Assembly: GCF_003351865.1 (NCBI RefSeq)
Contig: NZ_CP022242.1
Location: 1,116,001 to 1,180,000, forward strand
Length of the DNA: 64,000 bases
Source of the DNA: Methanofervidicoccus sp. A16
Lineage (GTDB): Archaea; AGJL01; Methanococci; Methanococcales; Methanococcaceae
Reading direction: 5' to 3'
Part shown: positions 28,121 to 38,936 of the stretch, piece by piece
Layout: each line of letters begins with the position of its first letter
Position numbering within the stretch: the stretch's first letter is position 1
Made by a program: the position numbers and the translations under genes
Notes under the pieces: model-generated
What the model was told of the DNA's origin: nothing
The model's input: only the letters and a program-made list of their open reading frames with translations
Database searches by the model: none

Positions 28121-31100
28121 ATGTTTCATGTAAAGGCCTCCAAGGAGATGGAATCCTATTTTGAGAGGATCTTAAGGGAGGTAAAGAGGATATACGAGAT
28201 AGCAGAGGAGTGTAGAAGAAAAGGTTACGATCCTGTAGATCATGTAGAAATACCACTGGCAAAGGATATGGCTGATAGGGTAGAGGGGCTGGTAGGTCCA
28301 AAGGGAGTAGCCAGTAGGATCAGGGAGTTGGTAAATGAGTACGGTAAGGAGCCCGCTGCACTGGAGATAGCAAAGGAGATAGTAGAGGGTAAATTTGGAA
28401 AGGAAGAATCTAAGGAGAAGTTGGCAGAACAGGCTATAAGAACTGCCCTGGCTATACTAACAGAGGGTATAGTCGCCGCTCCCTTGGAGGGTATCGCCCA
28501 TGTGAAGATAAAGAAGAATAAGGATGGTAGTGAGTACTTGGCTATATACTTCGCAGGGCCTATTAGAAGTGCAGGGGGGACTGCACAGGCGTTGGCAGTA
28601 CTTGTTGGGGATTACGTTAGGAAGGCATTGGGATTAAGTAGATACATCCCAACTGAGGATGAGATAGAGAGATATGTAGAGGAGGTGGATCTCTATCAGT
28701 CTGAAGTGGGATCGTTCCAGTACTCTCCAAGTGCCGAGGAGATAAGGACTGCAGTTAGGAACATACCTATTGAGATTACTGGAGAGGCTACAGATGATGT
28801 GGAGGTCAGTGGGCATAGGGATTTAGAGAGGGTGGAGACGAATCAATTAAGAGGAGGGGCTCTCCTTGTACTTGTAGAGGGGGTTCTCTTAAAGGCTCCT
28901 AAGATCCTTAGACATGTAGATAAGTTAGGTATTGAGGGATGGGAGTGGTTAAAGGAGTTGAAGGGGAAGAAGGAGGAGGAGAATAAAGAGGAAGAAAAGG
29001 AGGATAATAAGGTAGTTAAAGATCCTAAGGAGAGATTATACGAAGATGTGGAGATAGAGCCTATTACAAAGTACATAGGGGAGGTTATTGCTGGTAGGCC
29101 AGTCTTTGCCCACCCATCTAGATCTGGAGGGTTCAGATTAAGATACGGGAGAAGTAGAAATACAGGGTTTGCAACTGATGGCTTCCACCCTGCCCTTATG
29201 TACTTAGTGGATGAGTTTATGGCTATAGGTACCCAGTTGAAGACTGAAAGGCCTGGAAAGGCAACCTGTGTAGTTCCAGTGGATAGTATAGAGGGCCCTA
29301 TTGTAAAACTTAAAAATGGAGATGTGATACAGATAAACACTGTAGAGGACGCTATAAAGTACAGGGATCAGGTGGAGGAGATATTGTTCTTAGGAGATAT
29401 CCTTGTAAATTATGGGGACTTCCTTGAAAACAACCATCCTATACTTCCAAGTAGTTGGTGCGAGGAGTGGTACGAGAAGATCCTTATATCCAAGGGTATA
29501 GAGTACAGTGAAGATTTCATAAAAAACCCAGATCATAAGAATGCAGTGAAGTTTGCAATAAGGACTAAGACACCTCTACATCCAAGATTTACCTACTACT
29601 GGCATGAGGTATCCAAGGAGGATATAGTACTCCTTAGGGATTTCCTACTTAAGGGGGATGTAAAGATAAAGGGATCTAAAGATCTCTGGATTGTGCCCTA
29701 TAAAGAGAGAGATAGAGGTAAGAGGGTATTGGAGTTAATTGGATGTTGTCATAGGGTTGTTAGAGAAGGTGGGGAGAGATACATCGAGATAGAGGATTAC
29801 TATCCACTACTCTACTCCTTGGGGTACGACGTAGAGAATAGAAGGGATCTAATAGGGGATATCCAGGAGTTAATGGAAAAATCTAAAAATAGTATGCATC
29901 TTATAAACCTCCTTGCACCTTTCGAGATCAGAAGAAAGGCATACGTCTATATAGGAGCCCGTATGGGAAGGCCTGAAAAGGCTGCACCTAGGAAGATGAA
30001 ACCTCCAGTAAATAGCCTCTTCCCAATAGGTAATGCGGGGGGAAACGTTAGACTGATCAACAAGGCTGTTGATGAGGGGAAGACAGATATTGTAGAGGTG
30101 TCCTATGGGGAGTGTCCAAACTGTGGAAGGATAAGTCTATATAGAAAGTGTCCCTTCTGTGGAACTCCTGTAGATCTCTCTGGTCCTAAGAGGATAGAGG
30201 CTCCACTGAAGGAGTACTGGAAAAAGGCACTGGAGAACCTTAGATTAAATAAGGCTGGAGATGTTAAGTGTATTAAAGGGATGACCTCTAAGAGGAAGAT
30301 AGTTGAACCTCTTGAGAAGGGGATACTGAGAGCCATAAATAAGGTGTATGTGTTTAAAGACGGTACCTTAAGGTTCGACTGTACAGATGTACCATTAACT
30401 CACTTTAAACCCTGTGAGATAAACGTCTCTGTGGAGAAGTTGAGAGAGTTAGGTTATACTAAGGACATCTACGGCAATCCACTGGAGAGGGAGGATCAGA
30501 TAGTGGAGTTGAAGGTACAGGATATAGTTATCCCAACAGCCTGTGCAGAGTACTTTGTAAGTGCTGCCAAATTCATAGACGATCTACTTGAGAAGGTATA
30601 CAAGGTAGAGAGATTCTACAACGTAAAGAGTAAGGAGGATCTAATAGGGCACTTGGTAGTTGGAATGGCACCTCATACCTCTGCAGGAATGGTGGGAAGA
30701 ATTATCGGATACTGTGATGCAAATGTAGGTTATGCACATCCCTACTTCCACGCCTCCAAGAGGAGGAACTGCTTCCCAGGGGATACTAAGGTGTTGGTTA
30801 ATATAGAGGGTAAGGTGAAGAGGATAGAGATAGAGGAGTTATTTAACCTATACGATGAAAGTGGGGAGTGCTACGAGAACGGGGCATATATTAGAAGATC
30901 TCCAAGGGACAATATTAGGATCCAGGTGTACTCCTTCGATACAGTAAATAGGAAAGTAGTACTTACAGAGATAGAGGAGGTATTAAAGATACACTCTCCA
31001 AATCACCTAGTAAGTATAAACCTCGAAGGTGGAAGATCCTTTAAAACTACGCCGGATCATCCTGTAATTGTATACGATAAAGAGAATGATAGATTTGTAG

Positions 31101-32443
31101 AGAAGAGGGGGATGGAGGTAAAAGAGGGGGATCTTGTACTTGTTCCAAAGTTGGATAACTTTGGAGAGGAGATACCAGAGGTTTTTAAGGATGTAGATAT
31201 AGATCACTTGATGGAGTTGTTAGGGTATTTCTTGGGATCAGAGGAGGATACAATATCTTACATTGATCAGAATATAAAAGAATTGTTTAAAGTATTGGAA
31301 GTAGAAAAGGGTAGATTACCATCCTTTGTATATGAATTACCAAAAGAAAGTATTAAGACATTTATTACAACCTACCTTAAAGTTTCAGGGGGGAAAGGTA
31401 AGGAAGGGGTAATATTAAAGGGTAATAGGGATCTCCTGGAGGATATAGACACCCTATTAAATTCAAAGTTTAATATCCTAGGTACCTTCTTGGAGGATGG
31501 TGAAGGACTCCTTCTAAAAAACGAGGATATCGAAAAGATACACAACAGTAAAGAAGAGAATAACCTCAACTGGATACTAAAAGTTGAGAGTATAGACATA
31601 CTAAAATATAATGGATACGTCTATTCCCTAAAAGCCAAGAAGTATCACAATATCATTGTAAACTCCAACATACTTACCCACCAGTGCGATGGAGACGAAG
31701 ATAGTATATTCCTACTCTTAGATGCCTTCCTAAACTTCTCCAAGGTTTATCTTCCTGAGAAGAGAGGAGGACAGATGGATGCACCTTTAGTATTAACCAC
31801 AATCTTAGATCCAAAGGAGGTAGATGGAGAAGTCCATAACATGGATGTTGTATGGGAGTACCCATTGGAGTTCTACGAGAGATCCCTTGACATGCCCTCT
31901 CCAAAGGAGATTAAGGATCTCATAGAGACTGTGGAGGATAGACTTGGCACTCCAGCCCAGTACGAGGGACTTGGTTATACTCATGAAACAAGTAGAATAG
32001 ATAACGGCCCTATGGTTTGTACATACAAGACCTTAGACACCATGCTTGAAAAGACTGAAGCCCAGTTGAAAGTTGCAAAGAAGATAAGAGCCGCCGATGA
32101 GAGGGATGTAGCGGAGAAGGTAATACAATCCCACTTTATCCCAGATCTCATTGGAAACCTAAAGGCATTTTCACGACAGGGAGTAAGGTGTAAATGTGGT
32201 GCAAAGTATAGAAGGATACCTCTAAAAGGAGTGTGTCCTAAGTGTGGTAGTAAGTTGATACTTACAGTGTCTAAGGGTGCTGTTGAAAAGTATATGGACG
32301 TCTCTCAGAAGATGGCTCAAGATTACAACGCAAATAACTATATAAAACAGAGATTGGAGTTGATTAGGGAAAGTATAGACAACCTATTTAAAAATGAGAG
32401 AAAAAAACAGATACAGATAGATCACTTCTTTAAGGGACAGTGA
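28121..32443 (+). CDS. polC: DNA polymerase D large subunit DP2, intein-containing precursor
   Basis: Catalytic subunit of the euryarchaeal replicative polymerase PolD, partner of DP1. The 1440-aa precursor reduces to 1135 aa after removal of a 305-aa intein, a normal DP2 length. Visible features: N-terminal helical region, [21 protein letters not shown], a zinc motif [17 protein letters not shown], the catalytic segment interrupted by the intein (ASKRRN / [15 protein letters not shown]), and a C-terminal zinc ribbon CKCGAKYRR...CPKCGSK. The last residues hold a PCNA-binding box QIQIDHFF (1430-1437). A Lys/Glu-rich linker lies near 285-305. The DP1 gene is not in the window. Confidence 0.97.
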   Translation: MFHVKASKEMESYFERILREVKRIYEIAEECRRKGYDPVDHVEIPLAKDMADRVEGLVGPKGVASRIRELVNEYGKEPAALEIAKEIVEGKFGKEESKEKLAEQAIRTALAILTEGIVAAPLEGIAHVKIKKNKDGSEYLAIYFAGPIRSAGGTAQALAVLVGDYVRKALGLSRYIPTEDEIERYVEEVDLYQSEVGSFQYSPSAEEIRTAVRNIPIEITGEATDDVEVSGHRDLERVETNQLRGGALLVLVEGVLLKAPKILRHVDKLGIEGWEWLKELKGKKEEENKEEEKEDNKVVKDPKERLYEDVEIEPITKYIGEVIAGRPVFAHPSRSGGFRLRYGRSRNTGFATDGFHPALMYLVDEFMAIGTQLKTERPGKATCVVPVDSIEGPIVKLKNGDVIQINTVEDAIKYRDQVEEILFLGDILVNYGDFLENNHPILPSSWCEEWYEKILISKGIEYSEDFIKNPDHKNAVKFAIRTKTPLHPRFTYYWHEVSKEDIVLLRDFLLKGDVKIKGSKDLWIVPYKERDRGKRVLELIGCCHRVVREGGERYIEIEDYYPLLYSLGYDVENRRDLIGDIQELMEKSKNSMHLINLLAPFEIRRKAYVYIGARMGRPEKAAPRKMKPPVNSLFPIGNAGGNVRLINKAVDEGKTDIVEVSYGECPNCGRISLYRKCPFCGTPVDLSGPKRIEAPLKEYWKKALENLRLNKAGDVKCIKGMTSKRKIVEPLEKGILRAINKVYVFKDGTLRFDCTDVPLTHFKPCEINVSVEKLRELGYTKDIYGNPLEREDQIVELKVQDIVIPTACAEYFVSAAKFIDDLLEKVYKVERFYNVKSKEDLIGHLVVGMAPHTSAGMVGRIIGYCDANVGYAHPYFHASKRRNCFPGDTKVLVNIEGKVKRIEIEELFNLYDESGECYENGAYIRRSPRDNIRIQVYSFDTVNRKVVLTEIEEVLKIHSPNHLVSINLEGGRSFKTTPDHPVIVYDKENDRFVEKRGMEVKEGDLVLVPKLDNFGEEIPEVFKDVDIDHLMELLGYFLGSEEDTISYIDQNIKELFKVLEVEKGRLPSFVYELPKESIKTFITTYLKVSGGKGKEGVILKGNRDLLEDIDTLLNSKFNILGTFLEDGEGLLLKNEDIEKIHNSKEENNLNWILKVESIDILKYNGYVYSLKAKKYHNIIVNSNILTHQCDGDEDSIFLLLDAFLNFSKVYLPEKRGGQMDAPLVLTTILDPKEVDGEVHNMDVVWEYPLEFYERSLDMPSPKEIKDLIETVEDRLGTPAQYEGLGYTHETSRIDNGPMVCTYKTLDTMLEKTEAQLKVAKKIRAADERDVAEKVIQSHFIPDLIGNLKAFSRQGVRCKCGAKYRRIPLKGVCPKCGSKLILTVSKGAVEKYMDVSQKMAQDYNANNYIKQRLELIRESIDNLFKNERKKQIQIDHFFKGQ
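30770..31684 (+). other. DP2 intein (305 aa) with degenerate LAGLIDADG region
   Basis: In-frame protein-splicing element between KRRN and CDGDED of DP2, at precursor residues 884-1188. Block A starts with Cys1 ([10 protein letters not shown]). Block B is TPDHP (94-98, His97). Block F/G reads [17 protein letters not shown] then ILTHQ, with penultimate His304 and terminal Gln305 in place of the usual Asn. The +1 extein residue is Cys. Between blocks B and [10 protein letters not shown] (150-158) and [10 protein letters not shown] (198-207) look like remnants of the two LAGLIDADG motifs, but the acidic catalytic position of each is Ser or absent. Boundaries rest on the uninterrupted family sequence KRRNCDGDED. 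Confidence 0.92.
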
Positions 32444-32908
32444 AATTTTTAAATACTATTTTTCTTTTTGACAGTAAAAATAAAATAAATTATCAGGATC
32501 TCCCCTTTTCTCTTAATGTTTAGAAACTTTTTGAGGAGAATAATTACCGGGTTTTACTCTTTTTGTTTTATTTATTTAGATATTAAATTATCTTTTGAAA
32601 AATTTTTATTAAATTTTATTTTATTATAATAATATTTAAAATACTTTAAAAAAAATAAAAAAATAAAAAATTTTTTAAGAAAAAAGTTTTAAAGGAAATC
32701 CGCTATTTCTCCAGTACTTCGGTAGTTCAGGAGAGATCATCAGATTTATTACTTTTTATGTTTGTTGATGTATTGTACACTAAAAAATAGAAAAGACAGA
32801 AACCTAATATTGTGTGCTGAATCTACAAAAATAATATTAAAATCTCCCTATAACATCATTATAGAGTAGAAAAAATACTTAAAAATCCCTAAAACCTTAT
32901 TTAAAGTA
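32444..32908. other. Convergent gene-free interval with repeat X copy
   Basis: Lies between the convergent ends of DP2 and 2-phosphoglycerate kinase genes. It holds repeat X (32695-32735). A segment near 32514-32545 (CCCTTTTCTC then TTTAGAAACTTTTT) resembles 60388-60417. No ORF. Confidence 0.5.
32695..32735 (+). repeat. Repeat X, copy 2, with hairpin
   Basis: Contains GAAATCCGCTATTTCTCCAG. TCTCC (32708-32712) can pair with GGAGA (32730-32734) and ACT with AGT, around a CTTCGG-like loop. The arms differ from copy 3 (TTTTCC/GGAAAA) yet remain complementary. Confidence 0.6.
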
Positions 32909-33868
32909 TTAAAGAACTTTATTATTTCCTGTTATTGCCTCCCTATTTACTTCACATTCTTTTTTATCTAAATATATAAATCTTTCAGTTATAACCTCTA
33001 GACATTTCTCCACACTTTCACTTATAGATATATTCTCTATAACTGGAACATTGTACTCATATGCCTTTTTTACGATGTAGTCATTTATCTTCCTTATTAT
33101 CTCGAAGTGTTTAAGATATCTCTCCATAGGCCTCGATGTAATTTTTGCCCTTGCTGCAAATCTCTCCTTGTGCATCTTCTCGGAACTAAGGGTTAAGATT
33201 AAGGTTATTATATTTGGCATCTTTGTATACTTCTCCTCCATAAATCCTGGAATAATGTGGGTTCCTTCAATTATAACACTCAATCCCTCTTTTAGACTTC
33301 TATCTATTACACTCTCTACTCCAACTAAAACTAACTCTACATGTCTCTCAAATCCTAAGATATGAATATCTTCGTTGTTAACCTCTGAAGGGATCCTTAA
33401 GGCCTTCCATGCTGTATAAGAAGACTCATACAACATAGGTACTAGATCCTTAGATATACTTCTTCTCATCACCTCTCTGATGGAATCTGTACCTATAACA
33501 CTGGGAATTCCCAACCTCGATGCCAACTCAAAGGCTATTGTGGACGTACCCACACCACTGGCTCCTCCTATGAGTATTATTATAGGATGTTTCTTTAGTA
33601 TTCTCCTCCATAGTAGATACTTCTCCGCAATACTTTCATAGTTTTTAGATATTAGATATTCATACACTATTTTCCTTATTTCGTCCTTAGTGATAGTATC
33701 TATACCTCTCTCATTTAGCATCTTTTCAATTTCTTTTGCTATATTGTATGCCTCACTTGGTTTCATTCCTGCTGCAGTTAAGGACCTGGCAAGAACTCCC
33801 TTGGAAAATGGCATATCGTAATTTTTACCTTTTACAATTATTTTGTTAGTTATCTTCTTGAGATCCAT
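32909..33868 (-). CDS. 2-Phosphoglycerate kinase
   Basis: ATP-dependent enzyme making 2,3-diphosphoglycerate from 2-phosphoglycerate, the first step to cyclic 2,3-diphosphoglycerate, a thermoprotectant of some thermophilic methanogens. An N-terminal ATP-cone-like region (about 5-85: [18 protein letters not shown]) precedes a P-loop kinase domain with [10 protein letters not shown], the TDSIREVMR segment and [10 protein letters not shown]. The frame extends to a GTG at 33877, but GGAGAG is properly spaced only for the ATG at 33868. About 319 aa, full family length. Confidence 0.92.
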   Translation of the reverse strand: MDLKKITNKIIVKGKNYDMPFSKGVLARSLTAAGMKPSEAYNIAKEIEKMLNERGIDTITKDEIRKIVYEYLISKNYESIAEKYLLWRRILKKHPIIILIGGASGVGTSTIAFELASRLGIPSVIGTDSIREVMRRSISKDLVPMLYESSYTAWKALRIPSEVNNEDIHILGFERHVELVLVGVESVIDRSLKEGLSVIIEGTHIIPGFMEEKYTKMPNIITLILTLSSEKMHKERFAARAKITSRPMERYLKHFEIIRKINDYIVKKAYEYNVPVIENISISESVEKCLEVITERFIYLDKKECEVNREAITGNNKVL

Positions 33869-34108
33869 GGACTCCACTCTCCATAATATTTGCTGTAAAA
33901 AATAAATTAAATAAAATTAAATTTATAATTATTAAAAAATAATTATTAATATTTTATTAATTGTAGTATTAAAAATAAAAAATATTGAAAAACAGTTAGA
34001 AAGTTATTATACTTGAAACACTAGAGAAAGGTATCGATCATCAGGATTTTATTACAGAATCTATATTTATTTTAACAATTCAAAGTAATAGATTATAACA
34101 TATTTATA

Positions 34109-34155
34109 AGGAGGAGATAATGACTCAACCTCCACTCTTTTTTCTTAGGTTTTAA
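34109..34155 (+). other. Mini-ORF with strong ribosome binding site inside a GGAGG/CCTCC hairpin
   Basis: AAGGAGGAGATA precedes an ATG (34120) opening an 11-codon frame MTQPPLFFLRF with stop at 34153-34155. GGAGG can pair with CCTCC 15 bases later, over the start codon, and a T-run follows. It may be a leader peptide, a terminator-like structure or chance. It lies 150 bp before the TrkH-type gene. Confidence 0.3.
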
Positions 34156-34242
34156 GTAACCCTTAGAAAATTTTCATATTATTTTAAATATCCATATTTT
34201 AGGGAGATTTTGGAGAAAAGTTTATTTACAATCTTAAATTTT

Positions 34243-34293
34243 GCATATAACATACAATAGTTAGCATATTTTTTTACTACAAACCTAGCATAT
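34243..34293 (+). promoter_or_regulatory. Three spaced GCATAT sites upstream of the K+ transporter
   Basis: GCATAT occurs at 34243-34248, 34264-34269 and 34288-34293, spaced 21 and 24 bases, about two helical turns, ending 12 bases before the start codon. This looks like an operator array or a promoter with repeated elements. Confidence 0.4.
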
Positions 34294-34305
34294 CTGGTTG
34301 AAAAT

Positions 34306-35724
34306 ATGAAGATTTTCAAGGGGAGGGATGTTATAGGTATAGTACACGAGTTAGGTGTACTCATTACATTTATTGGCATTGTAATGTTTATTCCAACTGT
34401 TGTAGGATGGTGCTATAAAGAACCTGTATGGTACTTCCTATATCCCTCCCTTTTAACCACCTTAACTGGTATCCTTATATACAAATTTACAGAGCCTGTA
34501 AATATTAAATTAAAACATGCTATGGTAATATCGGCCTTGGCCTGGCTTTTAGCATCGTTAATTGGGGCTATACCTTTTTACTTGGGGATACCTTACTTCT
34601 CCTACTTGGACGGAGTATTCGAAAGTATGTCTGCCTGGACCACTACAGGTTTCACACTTATAGAGGATGTTGAGGCACTCCCTCGTACATTACAGTTCTG
34701 GAGGAGTTTGGAGCAGTGGATCGGAGGTATTGGAGTCCTTGTAATGGTGATCTCCATACTCTCAAAAACTGGTATCTCTGCCTACTACAGGGCTGAAGCA
34801 AGAGAGGAGAAGATCCTTCCAAGTACTATCAACACCGCCAGGAAGATATGGCAGATCTATATCCTCTATACATTAATTGGAATAAGTCTCCTATACCTTA
34901 CAGGACTACCAGTATGGGACGCCATAAATCTATGTATGTGTGGAATCTCAACTGGGGGGATGAGTATAAAGAACTCCAGTTTTCCATACAATACCTTGGC
35001 GAAGGTTGTGATGATCTCTATAATGATGGTGGGAGGGATAATCTCCTTTGCTGTACACCATAAGATACTAACTGGTAGGTGGATAGACGATATCCAGAGT
35101 AAGGTAGGTATCTCCATAGTACTAATTGCCTCCCTTGTAGTTATGCTCTCCTCAGGTATTGACTTTATAGACGCCCTTTTTACAGTAGTCTCTGCCATGA
35201 CCAGTACCGGTTATTCCACTGTAAGTATTCCCAATTTAAGCGATCTATCCCTTTTTGTAATAGTACTCCTTATGATGGTAGGAGGATCCACTGGAACCAC
35301 AACAGGAGGTATAAAACTTATAAGGGTTATAGTTGTGCTGAAAAGTTTCTACTACCACCTTCAGAGGGCTTTACTTTCTCCCAATGTACTTATATGTAAA
35401 AAGATAGGAAAAAACCTGTTATCCCAGGATCTCGTTGTTGATGCCTCTGTTGTAGGTTTTGCGTACTTAATACACTACGGGATAACTACCGGGATCTTGA
35501 TATCCTTAGGTTATTCTCCCTTTAAATCACTCTTTGAAGGAGTCTCCTTAGTTGCCAATATGGGACTATCTGTAAATGTTGTAAATCACTCCATGAGTTC
35601 CCTAGGAAAGGTGGTGGGTATCTTTATGATGTGGGTAGGGAGACTGGAGTTTATCCCTGTATATGTTCTTATACTCTACTTATTTAGAAAAATAAAATCT
35701 TATATAACTACTATCAAAAATTAA
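34306..35724 (+). CDS. TrkH/KtrB-type potassium uptake protein
   Basis: Membrane subunit of a Trk/Ktr K+ uptake system. The 472-aa protein has about ten transmembrane helices and four pore loops recognisable by their filter sequences: AWTTTGFTLIE, GISTGGMSIKN, AMTSTGYSTVS and NMGLSVNVVN. The MVGGSTGTTTGGIKLIR segment between loops 3 and 4 is typical of TrkH. GGTTGA precedes the ATG. The soluble NAD-binding partner TrkA is not encoded nearby. MITE sequence starts 9 bp after the stop. Confidence 0.95.
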   Translation: MKIFKGRDVIGIVHELGVLITFIGIVMFIPTVVGWCYKEPVWYFLYPSLLTTLTGILIYKFTEPVNIKLKHAMVISALAWLLASLIGAIPFYLGIPYFSYLDGVFESMSAWTTTGFTLIEDVEALPRTLQFWRSLEQWIGGIGVLVMVISILSKTGISAYYRAEAREEKILPSTINTARKIWQIYILYTLIGISLLYLTGLPVWDAINLCMCGISTGGMSIKNSSFPYNTLAKVVMISIMMVGGIISFAVHHKILTGRWIDDIQSKVGISIVLIASLVVMLSSGIDFIDALFTVVSAMTSTGYSTVSIPNLSDLSLFVIVLLMMVGGSTGTTTGGIKLIRVIVVLKSFYYHLQRALLSPNVLICKKIGKNLLSQDLVVDASVVGFAYLIHYGITTGILISLGYSPFKSLFEGVSLVANMGLSVNVVNHSMSSLGKVVGIFMMWVGRLEFIPVYVLILYLFRKIKSYITTIKN

Positions 35725-35732
35725 TAATGTAT

Positions 35733-36305
35733 AACCCCACTTCCCATCAAAAGGATAATTTAGAGAATAATAAAAATAATCCCAATTCCCATCAAAAAAC
35801 TCTGATAAGGATAACAATAATTATAAAAAGTATAAAAGGATGATATAAAATCAGAATAAATAAAAGATAATCTCCTAGGGTGCTCTAAGATACTCTATGG
35901 AGTGGAGTAGATCCTTGCTAACAGGTTGGCTATTATTAATTTTTATTATAAAGTATTGTATTTTAAATATTTTCTTTGTCTTTTTTTTTATTATTCTTAT
36001 TTTTAATTATTTAAATCGTTACTTTGATGGGAACTAAGGTAATAAAAATAAAAATAATTATAAAAATAATAAGAAGATAAAAATAAAGAAAAGGTTTTAA
36101 AATAAAAACTTCTATAGTCTCAGATATAACATTTTAAAAAGAAGATTGGAAGGGAATGGTTCTCTGTACACCTTCCAATATTAGTGGATATCAGAATATG
36201 ATTTTTTATCTTATCTAAGGGTTCGGAAAGATCCTAATGGTATTTAATAATTTTTATATTGGTTATTTTCATTCTTCTTTTAATCACTACTGATGGGAAC
36301 TAAGT
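35733..36305 (+). mobile_element. Composite MITE: family 1 element split by a family 2 element
   Basis: The outer family 1 element opens at 35733 (ACCCCACTTCCCATCAAA) and closes near 36305 (CTGATGGGAACTAAG). A complete family 2 element sits in its left part at 35780-36040. This is the reverse nesting of composite C. The gap from here to 36574 has no ORF and no other feature I can name. Confidence 0.8.
35780..36040 (+). mobile_element. Inner family 2 MITE
   Basis: A complete family 2 element from CCCAATTCCCATCAAA to TTTGATGGGAACTAAGGT. It has the core GGAGTGGAGTAGATCCTTGC and AACAGGTTGGCTATTATTAA. About 260 bp, non-coding. This is the best intact copy of family 2 in the window. Confidence 0.8.
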
Positions 36306-36574
36306 TAATTATAATATAACAATAATTTTAATAATAATTAAAATCAGAATAGATAGAGGTATACATATCTTTTGATATACCTCTCTTAGAGATAATACTG
36401 ATCTCATTTCAATTTATGATAGGAACTTTGTCAAAGAGAATTTCGTCTTTTTATTACAAATACTTTAGATACTTTTGGAAAAGATATGTATTTATAAGAG
36501 TTTTTTAATTTTAATAAAAATTATTATAATATTAAATTTAATATAAAATCATCTTAAGTATAGTTAATGATTTA

Positions 36575-37054
36575 CTACCTCCTCACCTTTATGAAGTCTC
36601 CTAAGGTAAAATCCCTAGATCCCTGATTACTGCACTCCTCACCACCTTCCTCATAGAGGCTTATATTCAACTCCTTTTCGAGCCTCCTTATATACTTCTC
36701 CTCAGGTTCCAACTGGCCACTTTCAATTTTATGAAGTGTTGATACCTTTATACCTACCTTACGTGCCAACTCCTCTATGCTCATGCCCTTCTTTATTCGA
36801 GCCTCCCTTATGATCTCACCGTAATCTTCCACAATGGTTTTTATTGTGTCGAATACATCCCTCTTAGGTCTATATATCCTCCTACTACTCCCACCACTCC
36901 TTGGAATGCTCTTTTTCCCTAATTTAGGTATTCTCGAGTAAGTCTTTAGAGTTACACCGTACTTGGCACAATCACTGCATACCATCATCTCTACACCTTC
37001 CACCCTTACAGGTACAAGTTTATTTACATCCCTACCACATAGTTCGCACTGCAT
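36575..37054 (-). CDS. Archaeal multiprotein bridging factor MBF1-type transcription factor
   Basis: Zinc-ribbon plus helix-turn-helix protein of the aMBF1 family, a putative transcription or ribosome-associated factor. The 159-aa protein has a zinc ribbon with Cys3, Cys6, Cys26 and Cys29 (CELC and CSDC), a basic linker (about 45-65) and a Cro/C1-type HTH (about 75-135) with GMSIEELARKVGIKVSTLHKIE. GGTGG precedes the ATG. Divergent from the PAN gene across a 127 bp shared regulatory gap. Confidence 0.93.
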   Translation of the reverse strand: MQCELCGRDVNKLVPVRVEGVEMMVCSDCAKYGVTLKTYSRIPKLGKKSIPRSGGSSRRIYRPKRDVFDTIKTIVEDYGEIIREARIKKGMSIEELARKVGIKVSTLHKIESGQLEPEEKYIRRLEKELNISLYEEGGEECSNQGSRDFTLGDFIKVRR

Positions 37055-37181
37055 AGAACCACCATTTAAAATTCTATATAAATTAATTTAAAAAAATATA
37101 TATATTTTAATTGTGATATAATAATTATGTCATTAGATTCATTACTCATCATTTTTATCATAATCATGGGAGGTAATAAAT
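37055..37181. promoter_or_regulatory. Divergent promoter region between MBF1 and PAN genes
   Basis: A near-symmetrical TATA-like stretch AAAAAAATATATATATTTT lies around 37090-37108, roughly midway. A second, TGATATAATAATTATG, is nearer PAN. GGGAGGT before 37182 is the PAN ribosome binding site. The symmetry would allow transcription both ways; this is inference. Confidence 0.4.
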
Positions 37182-38411
37182 ATGGTATTTCCAAGTTATG
37201 ATAATGAGGATGTTGAAGAGAAAAAGAACAACGTAGATCCTGTAAAGGAATTTGAAAAAACCTACATTGCAGAGTTAGAGAGTAAAATATTGAAGATGGA
37301 ACTGGAGAATAAAAACCTTCAGCGAGAGAATCTCCAACTAAAGAAGGAGAACGAGATATTAAAGAGAGAGTTAGATAAACTTAGAATACCTCCTCTAATA
37401 TTAGGAACTGTAACTGACAGGGTGGGAAAGAGGAAGGCTGTTGTAAAGAGTTCTACAGGTCCAAGTTTCCTGGTAAATATCTCCCAGTTCGTAGACGAAG
37501 AGGAAATAGTACCTGGTGCAAGGGTCTGTCTAAACCAGCAGACTCTCGTTATTGTAGATGTACTTCCAAGGGAGAAGGATTACAGAGCCATGGCTATGGA
37601 GGTAGATGAGAGACCAAATGTATCCTTTGATGACATCGGTGGTTTAGACGAACAGATAAGAGAGATCAGGGAAGTTGTTGAACTCCCATTAACCCACCCT
37701 GAACTCTTTGAAAAGGTAGGGATAGAACCACCTAAGGGAGTACTACTCTATGGACCACCAGGAACAGGTAAAACACTCCTTGCAAAGGCTGTAGCCCATG
37801 AGACCAACGCAACATTTATTAAGGTTGTAGGATCAGAACTTGTGAAAAAGTTTATAGGAGAAGGAGCCAAACTTGTGAAGGATGTATTTAAACTGGCAAA
37901 GGAGAAGGCTCCATCTATCATTTTCATAGATGAGATAGACGCCATAGCAAGTAAGAGAACAGAGGCTCTTACTGGAGGAGACAGGGAGGTTCAGAGAACC
38001 CTAATGCAACTCCTTGCAGAAATGGATGGATTCGACTCCAGAGGAGATGTAAAGATCATCGCCGCTACAAACAGGCTGGATATATTAGATCCTGCAATCT
38101 TAAGACCTGGTAGATTCGATAGAATAATAGAGGTACCACCTCCAGGAGAGGAGGGTAGATTGGAGATACTGAAGATCCACACTAGAAAAATGAACCTAGC
38201 TGATGATGTAGATCTAAGTAAGATAGCAAAGATGACAGAAGGGTTCGTTGGTGCAGACCTAAAGGCAGTATGTACAGAGGCTGGTATGTTTGCAATTAGG
38301 GATAATAGAGACTATGTTACAATGGAGGACTTCATAAATGCTGTGGAAAAGATAAAGAAGAAAAAGGGAAGTAGTCCAACCACTCCAGCACTTAACGTAA
38401 TGTACGGTTAA
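37182..38411 (+). CDS. pan: Proteasome-activating nucleotidase (PAN)
   Basis: AAA+ unfoldase that docks on the 20S proteasome and feeds it substrates. The 409-aa protein has an N-terminal coiled coil (about 23-68), an OB domain (about 70-135), Walker A GPPGTGKT (191-198), Walker B IIFIDEID (246-253), an arginine-finger region ILRPGRFDR and a C-terminal HbYX-type tail ending MYG, used to open the proteasome gate. Start supported by GGGAGGT. The beta subunit gene is at 5.7 kb. Confidence 0.97.
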   Translation: MVFPSYDNEDVEEKKNNVDPVKEFEKTYIAELESKILKMELENKNLQRENLQLKKENEILKRELDKLRIPPLILGTVTDRVGKRKAVVKSSTGPSFLVNISQFVDEEEIVPGARVCLNQQTLVIVDVLPREKDYRAMAMEVDERPNVSFDDIGGLDEQIREIREVVELPLTHPELFEKVGIEPPKGVLLYGPPGTGKTLLAKAVAHETNATFIKVVGSELVKKFIGEGAKLVKDVFKLAKEKAPSIIFIDEIDAIASKRTEALTGGDREVQRTLMQLLAEMDGFDSRGDVKIIAATNRLDILDPAILRPGRFDRIIEVPPPGEEGRLEILKIHTRKMNLADDVDLSKIAKMTEGFVGADLKAVCTEAGMFAIRDNRDYVTMEDFINAVEKIKKKKGSSPTTPALNVMYG

Positions 38412-38936
38412 AGAATTTTTCTTTTTATTTTTTAAATAGTAATTGAAATCCTAATTCTCGTTTAAAAGCCCTTCTCTGATAGAAATTAATATATTAATAA
38501 TCGAAATAAAAAATAAAACCATCATCTACCTTAAATATAGATTTTTAGAGTATAAAACAAGATGATTCTACTTTAATTCCTGAATATTTGGAGGAGAAAA
38601 ACCCTCCTGCAAGGAAAATTTTCATGATTTTATAATTATAAATAACTTAGTAAAGATGTAAAAATAAAAATATTAAAAAAAGATAGTTATTAAAAAATCA
38701 AATAGAATTCTATAAGGACGAAGTGAATTCTTCCTTTTTTATTTTTCCACCTGTGTAATAATCCTTTATTAGGTCAATATTTCAAATATTTTTTATTTTT
38801 TGATTTTAAATTATTTTTTATAAATTTTTAATAATTATTATTATCTTTTTAAAAGTTCGTTTATATTATTAAATAATTTTTTATAAATAATAATTAATGT
38901 TAATTATTCTTATAATTTAAAATAAAAGGGAAAAGT
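38412..38936. other. 525 bp gene-free AT-rich interval
   Basis: No ORF, RNA gene or full repeat seen. A segment near 38593-38609 has GGAGGAGAAAAACCCTCC, which could form a short hairpin. The end presumably holds the promoter of the FAD oxidoreductase gene. Confidence 0.4.

Noticed and set aside
30770-31684. Reading the DP2 interruption as a frame-disrupting insertion or IS
   Set aside because: The segment is in frame, has intein blocks A, B, F and G, and removal restores the conserved KRRNCDGDED sequence.
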